Source: DATBVX01 sp963695985 (GTDB taxonomy: Bacteria; Pseudomonadota; Gammaproteobacteria; Steroidobacterales; Steroidobacteraceae). From it: a stretch of DNA of 64,000 bases. This document shows positions 30,879-39,518 of this stretch, one piece after another. Numbering within the stretch: the stretch's first letter is position 1; each line of letters starts with the position of its first letter. Where the stretch lies: assembly GCA_963695985.1 (NCBI GenBank), contig CAVOIC010000003.1, positions 1-64,000 of the forward strand, given 5' to 3'. The position numbers and the translations under genes are program-made. A model generated the notes under the pieces. That model did not search any database, was not told where the DNA came from, and saw only the letters and a list, made by a program, of their open reading frames with translations.

Positions 30879-31916
30879 TCAGTCGCCGTTCGCCAGTTCG
30901 ACGAGGAGAGATCTAAGTTTCGCGACATCCGTCGGCCAGCTGCCGTTGAGTCGTCGTCGCGTGGCGATGACGCCCTGCCGAAGCGCGTCTACTCTTTCGC
31001 GTGCGTCGTGAAGTGAGCTCACTATGGAGGCGCAATCATTCCTCGTGAAACACGCAGCTGCGCCGAAGAGGTCCACACTTGCAGCGTTGTTGGACAAGAG
31101 CAAAGGTGTCCCGACGGCGAGCGCCTCGTAAGCACCGCATACCAAGCAATTGTCGATCAGGGTTAGATCCATCACGAGATCGCTGCATCTAAGCAGGGAC
31201 CAGAAGTCGTCTTCGGCGAGGAACCCCGTAAACGTGACGTTAGGCGGTGCCTCGCGGCGCACTGAAGACGACAGCCTTGTTGCATCGCCCGTGATACTGA
31301 ATTCAAATCCGGGTGCTACTTGGGCCGCTGCGGCGAGGATTTCCTGCATCGGTTCATCTGCCGCAAAGGTCGCGACAATGGTTACCTTGAAGGATGACGG
31401 CTCCGCAGGTGCCCGGACAGCAGGGAAGGGCGGATCGGGAATGCGATCTGGGACGACGACAGGGCGGCCATGGTGGATCGAGACGACTTCGGCCAGAAAT
31501 CGATTTGTCACTACCACACCACTTGCGCGGCCCAGCATCCAATGAGTCAGCCAGCGTACGAGCGCGCTGGGATTAATGAACGGTTCTACCGCTTCGTTGT
31601 GCGCGTCCAATACAACCTTCACGCGCAGCAGTCGCCGAAGCAAGATCATGAGCAGCGCAAGCACGATCGACGGACTTTGAATCAGAACTACTCGGGGCCG
31701 TAGCCTGCGCAAGAGAAGTGTAGTGACAGGGATAAGTTGCAGATAACGACGCAACCCTCGGAAAGGTGTCGTGAGCACATGGAGTTCGATTCCCAGAAAT
31801 GTGCAGATCTCGCGGGTGCGCCGATGGTCTATCCAGGTAATGGCGACTACCCTCGACAGGCCTGTGCTTCCGGCATGCACTGGGCCTGTCAACGAATCTG
31901 GACCGGCTGACGTCAC
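30879..31916 (-). CDS. Glycosyltransferase (GT-B, GT4-like)
   Basis: A 345-residue protein; GTG 31916 overlaps the upstream methyltransferase stop (GTGA), a better start than the ATG upstream at 31979. Features: N-terminal membrane-associating segment (PVTTLLLRRLRPRVVLIQSP), VVLDAHNEAVEPF, VVPDRIPDPPFP, and a C-terminal domain with FSITGDATRL, NVTFTGFLAEDDFWSLLRCS and YEALAVGTPLLLSNN. The layout resembles exopolysaccharide GT4 enzymes. Codon use is more AT-rich than in the flanking genes, and the gene runs opposite to most of the locus, so this two-gene unit may have been acquired separately. Confidence 0.8.
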   Translation of the reverse strand: MTSAGPDSLTGPVHAGSTGLSRVVAITWIDHRRTREICTFLGIELHVLTTPFRGLRRYLQLIPVTTLLLRRLRPRVVLIQSPSIVLALLMILLRRLLRVKVVLDAHNEAVEPFINPSALVRWLTHWMLGRASGVVVTNRFLAEVVSIHHGRPVVVPDRIPDPPFPAVRAPAEPSSFKVTIVATFAADEPMQEILAAAAQVAPGFEFSITGDATRLSSSVRREAPPNVTFTGFLAEDDFWSLLRCSDLVMDLTLIDNCLVCGAYEALAVGTPLLLSNNAASVDLFGAAACFTRNDCASIVSSLHDARERVDALRQGVIATRRRLNGSWPTDVAKLRSLLVELANGD

Positions 31917-32725
31917 GGAAGCCCGCCGTTCAAGCGAGCAACGTAAATCATCACATGAGGTCCGACAAGAGGAGCCCACGGATCGGTCGCGAGAGAAATG
32001 ACTCTTTCTACACTCAGATCACCACGCTCGAGACAGTCCCGACCACTCGCCTGTGTGTAACGTCGTTGAATGGGTTGGTGAACTGGCCTGTAAGCCTTGC
32101 TCAAGATCCAACGGGCTAAGGCGGTCGGCCGGGGTACGGGAAAAACAAATTCTCGAATCTTCTGTTTGATTCTCTGAAACACGCTCAAATCCGTGTGGAT
32201 GAGGGCAATGTAATGGCCGTTCGGCTTTAGAACACGAGCAATTTCTCGCGTGGCCAGTACGTCATCCAGGAAATGTTCCATCACTCCGACGCTGATGACG
32301 AGATCGAATCGGCCGTCGGCGAAGGGAAGGTACTCAGCGAATGCTACGGCGATATTTGCGCGCGCCCTAGCGGTGGCCCGAGACAGTGCGGTTAGGGAAA
32401 TGTCTATTGCGCTCTTTTCGGTCGCGCGCAACTCGCGAAGAAGAAACCCTTCGCCGCAGCCGATTTCAAGAATCGAACCCGTCGAGATATCGGCAGCCAA
32501 ACCCGAGAGGTAATTGATGAATTCAGCCGTGCGCCCTTGATCCTCCCACACGGCTGTCCGGTGCGCGTAGATATCGTCGTATGCGGCTCCGACATCGGAC
32601 GCTGATTGCAGTCGCCGATTGGCGGAGAGCAGCAGCGGGATGCCGTTAGCTTCTGGAAATTGGAGCTGACAGGTGGCGCAGAACAAGTTTTCCAGCGGTG
32701 TCTTGCAGTCTGGGCAGACGTACAT
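31913..32725 (-). CDS. Class I SAM-dependent methyltransferase with N-terminal zinc ribbon
   Basis: A 270-residue protein. The N-terminus has CPDCKTPLENLFCATC, a Trm112-like zinc-binding knuckle with four cysteines. Motif I is ILEIGCGEGFLLREL, followed by the acidic loop SAIDIS and DLVISVGVMEHFLDD (motif IV region). A C-terminal region rich in aromatic residues may bind the acceptor. Co-transcribed with the downstream glycosyltransferase. Methyl acceptor unknown; a sugar or lipid carrier is likely from context. Confidence 0.85.
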   Translation of the reverse strand: MYVCPDCKTPLENLFCATCQLQFPEANGIPLLLSANRRLQSASDVGAAYDDIYAHRTAVWEDQGRTAEFINYLSGLAADISTGSILEIGCGEGFLLRELRATEKSAIDISLTALSRATARARANIAVAFAEYLPFADGRFDLVISVGVMEHFLDDVLATREIARVLKPNGHYIALIHTDLSVFQRIKQKIREFVFPVPRPTALARWILSKAYRPVHQPIQRRYTQASGRDCLERGDLSVERVISLATDPWAPLVGPHVMIYVARLNGGLP

Positions 32726-32976
32726 TATTTGTCCTCTATCACATCAAATGATAATGGATACGCTCGTTACCCACGCGAGAGAGAGTTCTCACTGTCGAGT
32801 AGGATCGTCCCCCCCGGCCCCCAACGGGAAAACGACGGGTGTTGAGCGGATTTTGAGTCTCGTATCACCGGCGTACGAGGGGAAATAGTTTGCAAGCCTA
32901 CGCGCCAGCTAGACACGGCACCCGGTCGGCGCGCGCGTGCCACATACATCATTGACTCGGTGCGCGGAAGGGTTTC
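32726..32976. other. Intergenic gap, no gene seen
   Basis: This 251-base stretch separates two leftward genes. It contains AT-rich sequence just before the methyltransferase start (upstream of 32725 on the minus strand), suitable for a promoter, and a C-run near 32,810. I see no reliable open frame, hairpin terminator with T-run or repeat. Confidence 0.5.
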
Positions 32977-33738
32977 TCAGTGCGAGTGCGGAGCATGCGT
33001 CCGCTTGCGCACCACTTCCCGAACACGGTCGCGCACCCATCTCAAGCCCATATCCCCGAGCACCCGCCGTGCGCCGAGCAGTGTCTGCGTGCCCGCGGTC
33101 TTCAGTGTGAGCGCCGCCGGCTCGAACGTTGGTACGAGCACGGACGCAAGTTTGTCCTGCCAGGTGCGCTCGGGCAGCAGACTGAGAAACCATTCGTTGA
33201 CCTTCATGTCCAGCACCAAATGAACGCGGTTCACGGTGCTCCGGTTTTCGACCGAGTGCGGCTGGCAGACATTTGTGTACCAGGCTTCGCCCGCCCGCAT
33301 CGGCACGACGACACCCGAAGATTTCCAGTACACCAGCGGATGCGTACGCACAGGAATGTGCACGCGGACGTAACCGCGCTCCACACTGTAGCGCTGCGCG
33401 CCATAGTCCCTGTGCTCACGGATCACAGTTCCAGGCTTCAGGTTCATGAGCCGCGCGCGATGAATGTCCGTCTTGAACGACTCGGTCACCTGGCGCAGGT
33501 AGGGCGACTTGAGAAGCAGCTGAGTCGGCAGCGACTTCGCGCCACCCCGGTATCGCAGTGATTCGGGGCCAGTGTGGTCGCCATCGGTGGAGATGAGCGC
33601 AATGGCAGCCCAGTCGCCGACGGTTGCGACAGTGTAGTCCGGGTGGCTGAGCCACACCCGATCCTGCTCGAGCGCTTCGACTTCGGTGAGCATTCGCTGT
33701 GCATCGAATACTAGCGGCAATTTGTAATATGCGAGCAC
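32977..33738 (-). CDS. Aspartyl/asparaginyl beta-hydroxylase-family 2-oxoglutarate dioxygenase
   Basis: A 253-residue protein with the double-stranded beta-helix iron site: HxD in IREHRDYGAQ, and a distal histidine followed by valine in NRVHLVLDM. The family arginine that binds 2-oxoglutarate probably corresponds to one of the arginines near the C-terminal strand. Other conserved text: RARLMNLKPGT and GEAWYTNVCQPHSVEN. Bacterial relatives hydroxylate peptides, lipid A or small molecules. In this polysaccharide locus a sugar or lipid substrate is possible, but not shown. ATG 33738; monocistronic as far as can be seen. Confidence 0.82.
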   Translation of the reverse strand: MLAYYKLPLVFDAQRMLTEVEALEQDRVWLSHPDYTVATVGDWAAIALISTDGDHTGPESLRYRGGAKSLPTQLLLKSPYLRQVTESFKTDIHRARLMNLKPGTVIREHRDYGAQRYSVERGYVRVHIPVRTHPLVYWKSSGVVVPMRAGEAWYTNVCQPHSVENRSTVNRVHLVLDMKVNEWFLSLLPERTWQDKLASVLVPTFEPAALTLKTAGTQTLLGARRVLGDMGLRWVRDRVREVVRKRTHAPHSH

Positions 33739-34015
33739 GTTCGTACCCTAGTGAGCCGCTGTGAGTACCCGTATCATGCCGCCGATTCGCCGGCTGTCTC
33801 TGCGGCTTCTTCTGCAGGCGATAGTACAGGCGCCGCCGTCGCGGGGCCAGCTTCGGCGTGGGCAGACCGGAAGCCGCGTCTCATTTTGCGGGCCTCCGGA
33901 GCGCAATTGTTTCGGACGTGGGTAGCGCGGGATTGCACATAACCGCCGAACAGTTCAGGGTTCCGGTTACGGGCGTGCCTTAGACTTCCGCGCCCCCGCA
34001 GGAGACCGATCAGGC
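33739..34015. other. Divergent intergenic region
   Basis: This 277-base gap lies between the leftward dioxygenase and the rightward GT2 gene. Small open frames here have no recognisable similarity. Promoters for both directions are expected; no clear -35/-10 pair stands out. Confidence 0.4.
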
Positions 34016-34915
34016 ATGCAGATGACACACGCGCCCTCTCAAGGGCGGCCTGCCGCTGCGATCCCCGAAGTGAGCGTCGGCATGCCGGTGTACAACGGTC
34101 AGCGCTTTCTCGCCGCAACGGTGGAGAGCATCCTCGCGCAAACGTTCACGGACTTTGAGCTGATCATTTCCGACAACGCGTCGACGGATCGCACGGCGGA
34201 GATCTGTGGAGCGCTGGCCGCGCAGGATGCCCGCGTAAGATACATACGTCAGCCGCGTAACATCGGAGCCGTGCGCAACTGGCGTTTCGTGGCCGATGCG
34301 GCTCGCGGTCCGCTCTTCAAGTGGGCCTCGAGCAACGACCGGTGCCATCCGCTGCTGCTCGAGAAGTGCGTGGAGGTTCTGAGGCGCGATTCGTGCGCAA
34401 TTCTGTGTTACGGGCGGACGTGCCTGATCGACGGCGACGATCGCGAGCTCGGCATTTACGAGTACGATTTTGCGTTCGAACAGTCGACCCCGAGCGCACG
34501 CTTCATCAGCGTGCGCAACCGCATGAACCTCAACAATGCATTCAGCGGCGTCATACGGTTGCCCACGCTCAGGCAGGCGCACTTCGGGTTGTATCCCGGC
34601 GGGGACATGATCCTCATGGCTGAGCTCGCCCTGTATGGAACGTTCGTGCGCTTGCCCAACGTGCTGCTCTATCGTCGCATGGACCAAGGGGCCGCCAGCC
34701 GCTTCCTTGGCGTGCGCGAACTGCGCGAATTTCTGGATCCGGGCACGGCACACCGCGGCTTCACGGCCTGGCGGCGTCACTGGGATTGCTGGCGGGCCGT
34801 GTTGCGCGCCCCGATTCCATGGCGTGAAAAGAGAGCAGCGCTGGACTTTCTAGCACGCTCGGTCTACTGGGATAGCGAGGAGCTCCGGCGCGACCTACGC
34901 ATGCGCGATGGCTGA
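34016..34915 (+). CDS. Glycosyltransferase family 2
   Basis: A 299-residue GT-A fold enzyme. The N-terminal nucleotide-binding signature is VSVGMPVYNGQRFLAATVES, followed by FTDFELIISDNASTDRT. A metal-binding region sits at FKWASSNDRCHP (the usual DxD is SND-like). After about 200 residues it ends with an aromatic-rich C-terminus. Alternative start at ATG 34022 shortens it by two residues. Inverting family enzyme acting on the cytoplasmic side. Neighbouring transport and sugar-tailoring genes imply a role in assembly of the same polymer. Confidence 0.87.
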   Translation: MQMTHAPSQGRPAAAIPEVSVGMPVYNGQRFLAATVESILAQTFTDFELIISDNASTDRTAEICGALAAQDARVRYIRQPRNIGAVRNWRFVADAARGPLFKWASSNDRCHPLLLEKCVEVLRRDSCAILCYGRTCLIDGDDRELGIYEYDFAFEQSTPSARFISVRNRMNLNNAFSGVIRLPTLRQAHFGLYPGGDMILMAELALYGTFVRLPNVLLYRRMDQGAASRFLGVRELREFLDPGTAHRGFTAWRRHWDCWRAVLRAPIPWREKRAALDFLARSVYWDSEELRRDLRMRDG

Positions 34916-35183
34916 CACTAGCCACTCGCAGCCTCGCGCTTACTGGGATCGTAGGACACTGCGGCAGGAACTCGTCGGCTCGTCCCGCCGAGCGCAGATT
35001 CGATCCAGTAGACAGCAGGGGCAGAGACGCTGAGACTTGGGTCACGTCGGGCCTCAAGGGGCGGCCGGTATCATTTGGGCCACACCGGCGCCGGCTTACA
35101 GGGCAGCCTTAATGAGATGAAAGGGAACCTGGGTTTCTGGGTAGTTCACGTACGCTGGTGACCGCACCCTCAGAGCATCAACG
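34916..35183. other. Intergenic gap before the ABC export operon
   Basis: This 268-base gap precedes the Wzm gene. It is GC-mixed with short direct CG-rich runs. No JUMPStart/ops (GGCGGTAG) element matches, and no open frame seems real. The Wzm/Wzt promoter probably lies here. Confidence 0.4.
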
Positions 35184-35969
35184 GTGATCTCCGATCTAAA
35201 GAAGCTGATCCGATCGCAGGATCTGCTGTACATGCTGACGTGGCGGGACGTCCGCGTGCGCTACAAGCAATCGGTCATGGGACTGTTCTGGGCCATTCTG
35301 ATGCCTGCGCTCGTGATTGGTGCAGGCGTCCTCGTGCGCTATGCAGCTTCGCAGTGGACGGGTACCCCCGTGACCGTTCGCGACATCATGTCGGTCATGG
35401 TCAGGGCCGTGGCATGGTCATTCTTCATTGCCGGTATCCGCTTTGCCACCAACAGCCTGGTCGGCAATTCCAGCCTGGTGACGAAGATCGCATTTCCGAA
35501 GGAGGTCTTTCCAATCTCCGCGGTGCTCTCAAACCTCTTTGACTTCCTGGTCGCCTTTGTTGCCGTGTTGGTGATCATGCTGCTGAGCGGGTGGCTGCCA
35601 ACGTCGTATGCTCTGTGGGCTCTTCCTCTGATGGTCGTGCTCTGCGCATTCACCGTCGGCCTCTCGCTGATCCTGTCGGCGGCGAATCTGTTCTACAGGG
35701 ACGTGAAATACCTGGTCGAAGTCTTCATTACCTACGCCATCTTCTTTACGCCGGTCCTCTACGAAGCGAGTGCGCTGGGGCGCTGGAAGAACATCGTGCT
35801 TCTCAATCCCGTAGCTCCGCTCCTGGAGGGGCTTGCGGATGCCCTGGTATTTGCGCGATCGCCAGATCCGGTCTGGATTGCGTACAGCGCGCTCGCATCG
35901 CTCGTGACGCTGTTGGTGGGCTACTGGCTATTCAAGCAGCTCGAATTCAAGTTTGCTGAGAGCGTTTGA
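35184..35969 (+). CDS. wzm: Polysaccharide ABC transporter permease (ABC-2 type)
   Basis: A 261-residue inner-membrane protein starting at GTG 35184. After MTWRDVRVRYKQSVMG (conserved amphipathic interface), six membrane helices follow: FWAILMPALVIGAGVLV, VAWSFFIAGIRFA, FDFLVAFVAVLVIMLLSG, LPLMVVLCAFTVGLSLIL, FITYAIFFTPVLY and LASLVTLLVGYWLF. The segment FPKEVFPISAVLSN is a family signature. Together with the ATPase downstream it exports undecaprenyl-linked glycan across the inner membrane, as in the ABC-dependent O-antigen pathway. Confidence 0.92.
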   Translation: MISDLKKLIRSQDLLYMLTWRDVRVRYKQSVMGLFWAILMPALVIGAGVLVRYAASQWTGTPVTVRDIMSVMVRAVAWSFFIAGIRFATNSLVGNSSLVTKIAFPKEVFPISAVLSNLFDFLVAFVAVLVIMLLSGWLPTSYALWALPLMVVLCAFTVGLSLILSAANLFYRDVKYLVEVFITYAIFFTPVLYEASALGRWKNIVLLNPVAPLLEGLADALVFARSPDPVWIAYSALASLVTLLVGYWLFKQLEFKFAESV

Positions 35970-35978
35970 GAACTGACC

Positions 35979-37247
35979 GTGTCTGATATCGCCCTGAGGA
36001 TGCAGCATGTCTATAAGAAGTTCACCAAGGGTGAGCGACATGACTCGCTGCGCGATCTGATACCGGCGCTCGCCAAGTATGCCGCTCGCCGCGTGACGCG
36101 GCCATTTGAATTGAAGAAGGAGGAATTCTGGGCGCTGCAGGACATCTCCTTTGAGATCAAGAAGGGCGAGGCAGTCGGAATCATCGGGCACAACGGTGCT
36201 GGCAAGAGCACGATGCTGAAACACCTCAGCGGCATCATGCGTCCGACGTCTGGCAGCCTCGAGGTGAATGGGCGTCTGTCGGCGCTGATCGAGGTTGGAG
36301 CCGGGTTTCATCCAGATTTGACCGGCCGCGAGAACATCTTTCTCAACGGCGTCATTCTCGGGATGTCGCGCACGGAGATCCGCCGCAAGTTCGACGAGAT
36401 CGTGGAGTTCTCTGGACTGAGCGAATTCGTCGACACGCCGGTGAAGCGTTATTCCTCTGGCATGTATGCTCGCCTCGGTTTCTCTGTCGCGGCCCACATG
36501 GAGCCGGACATCCTCGTAATCGACGAGGTCCTCAGCGTCGGTGATTTCGCCTTTCAGTCGAAGGGCGTCGCCAAGATGCGCTCGGTCTTGAACAACGGCA
36601 CGACCGTTGTCTTCGTCTCCCACAATCTGCGCGCGGTCGCTGATCTCTGCAGCCGCTCGCTGTTGCTCGATCACGGCCGGCTCATCGCTGATGGTCCCAC
36701 CACCAAGATCGTGCAGACTTACATGGAGCGGATCAGCGCCGGCAGGAGCCAGTCGGAGGACAACGAGACCGAGATCGAGTCGGTATCGATACGAGGAGCG
36801 GGCGGACCGAAGCTCGAGTTTCGCGCCGGCGAGAAGATGTGGGTGGATGTCAGGATGCGGGCGCGGAGGGCGACCGAGAACCTGTCTTGCATCGTGTATA
36901 TCCGGGACGCCTCCTACTACCAGATCTTCAATATCTCGAGCGATCGCCTGGGGCGCGAGTTGTTTCGTCTCAGTCCCGGCGAGGAATGCGCGTGCACGTT
37001 CGAGCTGGACTTGCACCTGGCTTCCGGAACCTACCACGTCTGCGCCGTCCTGCAGCGCCAGGATACCGGCCGGTGGTTCTCGAACATCGAACCGGTCGCG
37101 TCGATCATGGTCACATCGCCGATCGAGGTGGGCGGTGCTGCGAATCTCTATCCGCGCTTGCGCACCGAGTCGGCGGCTCTGTCCGCGATCGACGCGGTCG
37201 ATGAAAGTGCACCGCCAACGGTTGGCGCTCGCCGCGAAGTGGGATGA
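35979..37247 (+). CDS. wzt: Polysaccharide ABC transporter ATPase with C-terminal glycan-binding-type domain
   Basis: A 422-residue ATPase with GTG start at 35979, nine bases after wzm. Walker A GHNGAGKST, ABC signature YSSGMYARLGFSVA, Walker B ILVIDEVLSVGD and the switch histidine FVSHNLRA. Residues from about 260 to 400 form an all-beta extension (KLEFRAGEKMWVDVRM; CTFELDLHLASGTYHV) like the Wzt C-terminal domain that recognises the modified non-reducing end of the glycan. That predicts chain-length control linked to a terminal residue such as a methyl group. The gene overlaps the next C-methyltransferase start by four bases. Confidence 0.92.
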   Translation: MSDIALRMQHVYKKFTKGERHDSLRDLIPALAKYAARRVTRPFELKKEEFWALQDISFEIKKGEAVGIIGHNGAGKSTMLKHLSGIMRPTSGSLEVNGRLSALIEVGAGFHPDLTGRENIFLNGVILGMSRTEIRRKFDEIVEFSGLSEFVDTPVKRYSSGMYARLGFSVAAHMEPDILVIDEVLSVGDFAFQSKGVAKMRSVLNNGTTVVFVSHNLRAVADLCSRSLLLDHGRLIADGPTTKIVQTYMERISAGRSQSEDNETEIESVSIRGAGGPKLEFRAGEKMWVDVRMRARRATENLSCIVYIRDASYYQIFNISSDRLGRELFRLSPGEECACTFELDLHLASGTYHVCAVLQRQDTGRWFSNIEPVASIMVTSPIEVGGAANLYPRLRTESAALSAIDAVDESAPPTVGARREVG

Positions 37248-38513
37248 ATATGGCCACAGCCGTACCTGATGCCATCGAAGTTCCGCGGGCAACGTGTCGA
37301 TTCTGCGCCGCGGCGCTTTCCGCGACCCTCGTTGATCTTGGCATGTCGCCGCTGTGCCAGACGCACATCGAGCCTCACCAGCTCAACCACATGGAGCGGT
37401 TCTATCCGCTGCACGTGTGGGTGTGCAGCAAGTGCTTTCTGGTGCAGCTCGAGAAGTACGTTGCACCCGAGGAGATCTTTTCGGACTACGCCTATTTCTC
37501 CTCCTTTTCGGACAGCTGGGTGGAGCATGCTCGTCGCTATGCCGAGCTGATGATCAATCGCTTCAAGTTGGGGCGCGATTCCAAGGTCATGGAGATCGCC
37601 AGCAATGACGGGTACCTGCTGCAGCACTTCAAGCAGGCAGGCGTACCGTGTCTCGGCATCGAGCCGGCGGCAAACGTCGCGCAAGCTGCCATAGAGAAGG
37701 GCATACCGACGACGGTGCAGTTCTTCGGCGAAGAGACCGCACGCGCGATCGCCCGAGAACATGGCCAGCCTGACCTGCTTGCTCGGAAATAATGTCCTGG
37801 CGCACGTGCCTGACATCAACGACTTCGTAAAGGGGATGAAGCGGCTGCTGAAGGATGGCGGCGTCATCACCATGGAGTTTCCGCATCTGCAGCGGCTGAT
37901 CGAGGAGAATCAGTTCGACACGATCTACCACGAGCACTTTTCCTATCTTTCATTCGGCACGGTGCGACGCATCTTCCGGCATCACGGCCTGGAGTTATTC
38001 GATGTCGAGGAGCTGCCAACTCATGGCGGCTCGCTGCGAATCTATGCACGGCATGCCGCGGACGCCTCGCATCCGATCGCGCCTCGAGTGGAAGCGCTGA
38101 TCGAACGCGAGCGGTCGTTGGGTTACGAGGAACTCGGGATGTACGCCCGCTTCGGCGAGCAGGTGAAGGAGACCAAACGGGCCTTGCTCGACTTCCTGAT
38201 CGATGCCAAGCGGGCCGGCAAGAAGATCGTGGGCTACGGGGCGCCCGGCAAGGGCAACACTCTATTGAACTACTGCGGCATCCGGCAGGACTTTCTCGAT
38301 TTCACGGTCGATCGAAGCCCGCACAAGTACGGCCGCTACACGCCCGGTACCCACATCCCGATCCTGCATCCCGACGCTCTTCGTCAGGCGAAGCCGGATT
38401 TCGTGCTCATCCTGCCCTGGAACCTCAAGGATGAGATCGTTGCCAAGCACGGCTACATCCGCGAATGGGGCGGTCGCTTCGTCGTGCCCATCCCGCGCGT
38501 CAAAGTGCTCTGA
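37244..38513 (+). CDS. Zinc-binding sugar C-methyltransferase, NovU/TylCIII-like (one frameshift)
   Basis: A methyltransferase of about 422 residues. N-terminal zinc domain: CRFCAAALSATLVDLG and a later VCSKCFLVQLE. Central SAM domain: VMEIASNDGYLLQHF and LGNNVLAHVPDINDF. C-terminal domain: YGAPGKGNTLLNY. This three-part order (Methyltransf_13, SAM, Methyltransf_14) is typical of NDP-ketosugar C-3 methyltransferases that make branched-chain deoxysugars. One extra base near 37,785 breaks the frame between DLL and LGNN. Overlap with wzt implies co-translation. Substrate NDP-4-keto-sugar is inferred. Confidence 0.87.
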
Positions 38514-38522
38514 CCCGTTCGT

Positions 38523-39518
38523 ATGTATCGGGCGGGGGACTGGGTTGAGGTCAAGAGCGCGGCCGAGATTCTGGCGAGCGTCGATGCGAACGGTGAAGTC
38601 GAGCACATGCCGTTCATGCCGGAAATGCTCAGGTTCTGCGGGCAGCGCCTCCGTGTTGCCGCGGTCGCGCACAAGACCTGCGACACGGCCAATCGTACCG
38701 GCGGCCGACGCGTGTCGAATGCCGTACATCTTGAAGGTTCGCGATGCGATGGCAGCGACCATGGAGGCTGTCAGGCCGGGTGCCTCCTGTTCTGGAAGAC
38801 GGATTGGGTTCGCCGGGTCGCTGCGGAATCTCCCGTTGGGAACGCAGACGTGAGCGGGGGCAGTGCTGCGGTCAGCATCAAAGTTCTGCGTGAGGCGGCC
38901 TCGCGGACGGACGGGGGCGAGACGATTTATTCCTGTCAGGCGACCCGTTTATTTGCGGCCTCGCAGGCGCTGCCCTGGTGGAACGTGAGCCAGTACGTCC
39001 GCGACCTCTGGTACGGAAATGTGCGTCTGGCGCGTTTTGCCCGCGTCATCTTCCTGCAATTCCTCTTTCATCTGCGCGACATCGGCCTTGGATACCGCCT
39101 CGCTGTCGCGATCCATGACAGCGCCCATCGCCTGCTGACCGGACGAGCATCTCCCCATCGCGCAGGGCTGATCCCAGACGGTCAGCCCACGCCTACCGGT
39201 TCGCTCGGGTTGTCGGATGGGGAGTGGGTGGAAGTGAAACCGCTCGAGGAGATCCGCTCCACGATCACGGAGCACAATTACAATCGCGGCATGCGCTTCG
39301 ACAAGGAAATGGCGCAGTTCTGCGAGGGACGATTCAAGGTCGAGCGCCGCGTGGAGCGCCTCATCGATGAGCGAACCGGGAAGATGCTCACGATGAAGTC
39401 ACCGTGCATCGTATTGGAAGGAGTGGTGTGCTCTTCGGACTACAGCGACCGACGGCTCTTCTGCCCGCGCCAGATTCCTTCGTACTTTCGTGAGATCTGG
39501 CTGCGCCGGGCCGAATGA
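38523..39518 (+). CDS. Uncharacterised protein with two homologous domains
   Basis: A 331-residue protein of no family I can name. The N-terminal part (residues 4-110) and the C-terminal part (225-330) share the order GDWVEVKSAAEI / GEWVEVKPLEEI, then MPEMLRFCGQRLRV / DKEMAQFCEGRFKV, then VHLEGSRCDG / IVLEGVVCSS, then LLFWKTDWVRR / SYFREIWLRR. The link contains an amphipathic helical stretch (FARVIFLQFLFHLRDIGLGYR). Conserved Cys, Trp and Arg suggest a metal or disulfide-stabilised fold. It starts nine bases after the C-methyltransferase stop and overlaps the next gene by four, so it belongs to the export/modification operon. Confidence 0.6.
   Translation: MYRAGDWVEVKSAAEILASVDANGEVEHMPFMPEMLRFCGQRLRVAAVAHKTCDTANRTGGRRVSNAVHLEGSRCDGSDHGGCQAGCLLFWKTDWVRRVAAESPVGNADVSGGSAAVSIKVLREAASRTDGGETIYSCQATRLFAASQALPWWNVSQYVRDLWYGNVRLARFARVIFLQFLFHLRDIGLGYRLAVAIHDSAHRLLTGRASPHRAGLIPDGQPTPTGSLGLSDGEWVEVKPLEEIRSTITEHNYNRGMRFDKEMAQFCEGRFKVERRVERLIDERTGKMLTMKSPCIVLEGVVCSSDYSDRRLFCPRQIPSYFREIWLRRAE

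Noticed and set aside
34916..35183. JUMPStart/ops antitermination element before wzm
   Set aside because: A GGCGG run near 35,058 looked promising, but the GGCGGTAG core and surrounding consensus are absent.
37770..37800. Possible programmed frameshift in the C-methyltransferase gene
   Set aside because: The context (CTGCTTGCTCGG) lacks a slippery heptamer and stimulator; one extra base explains it, as in many other genes of this window.
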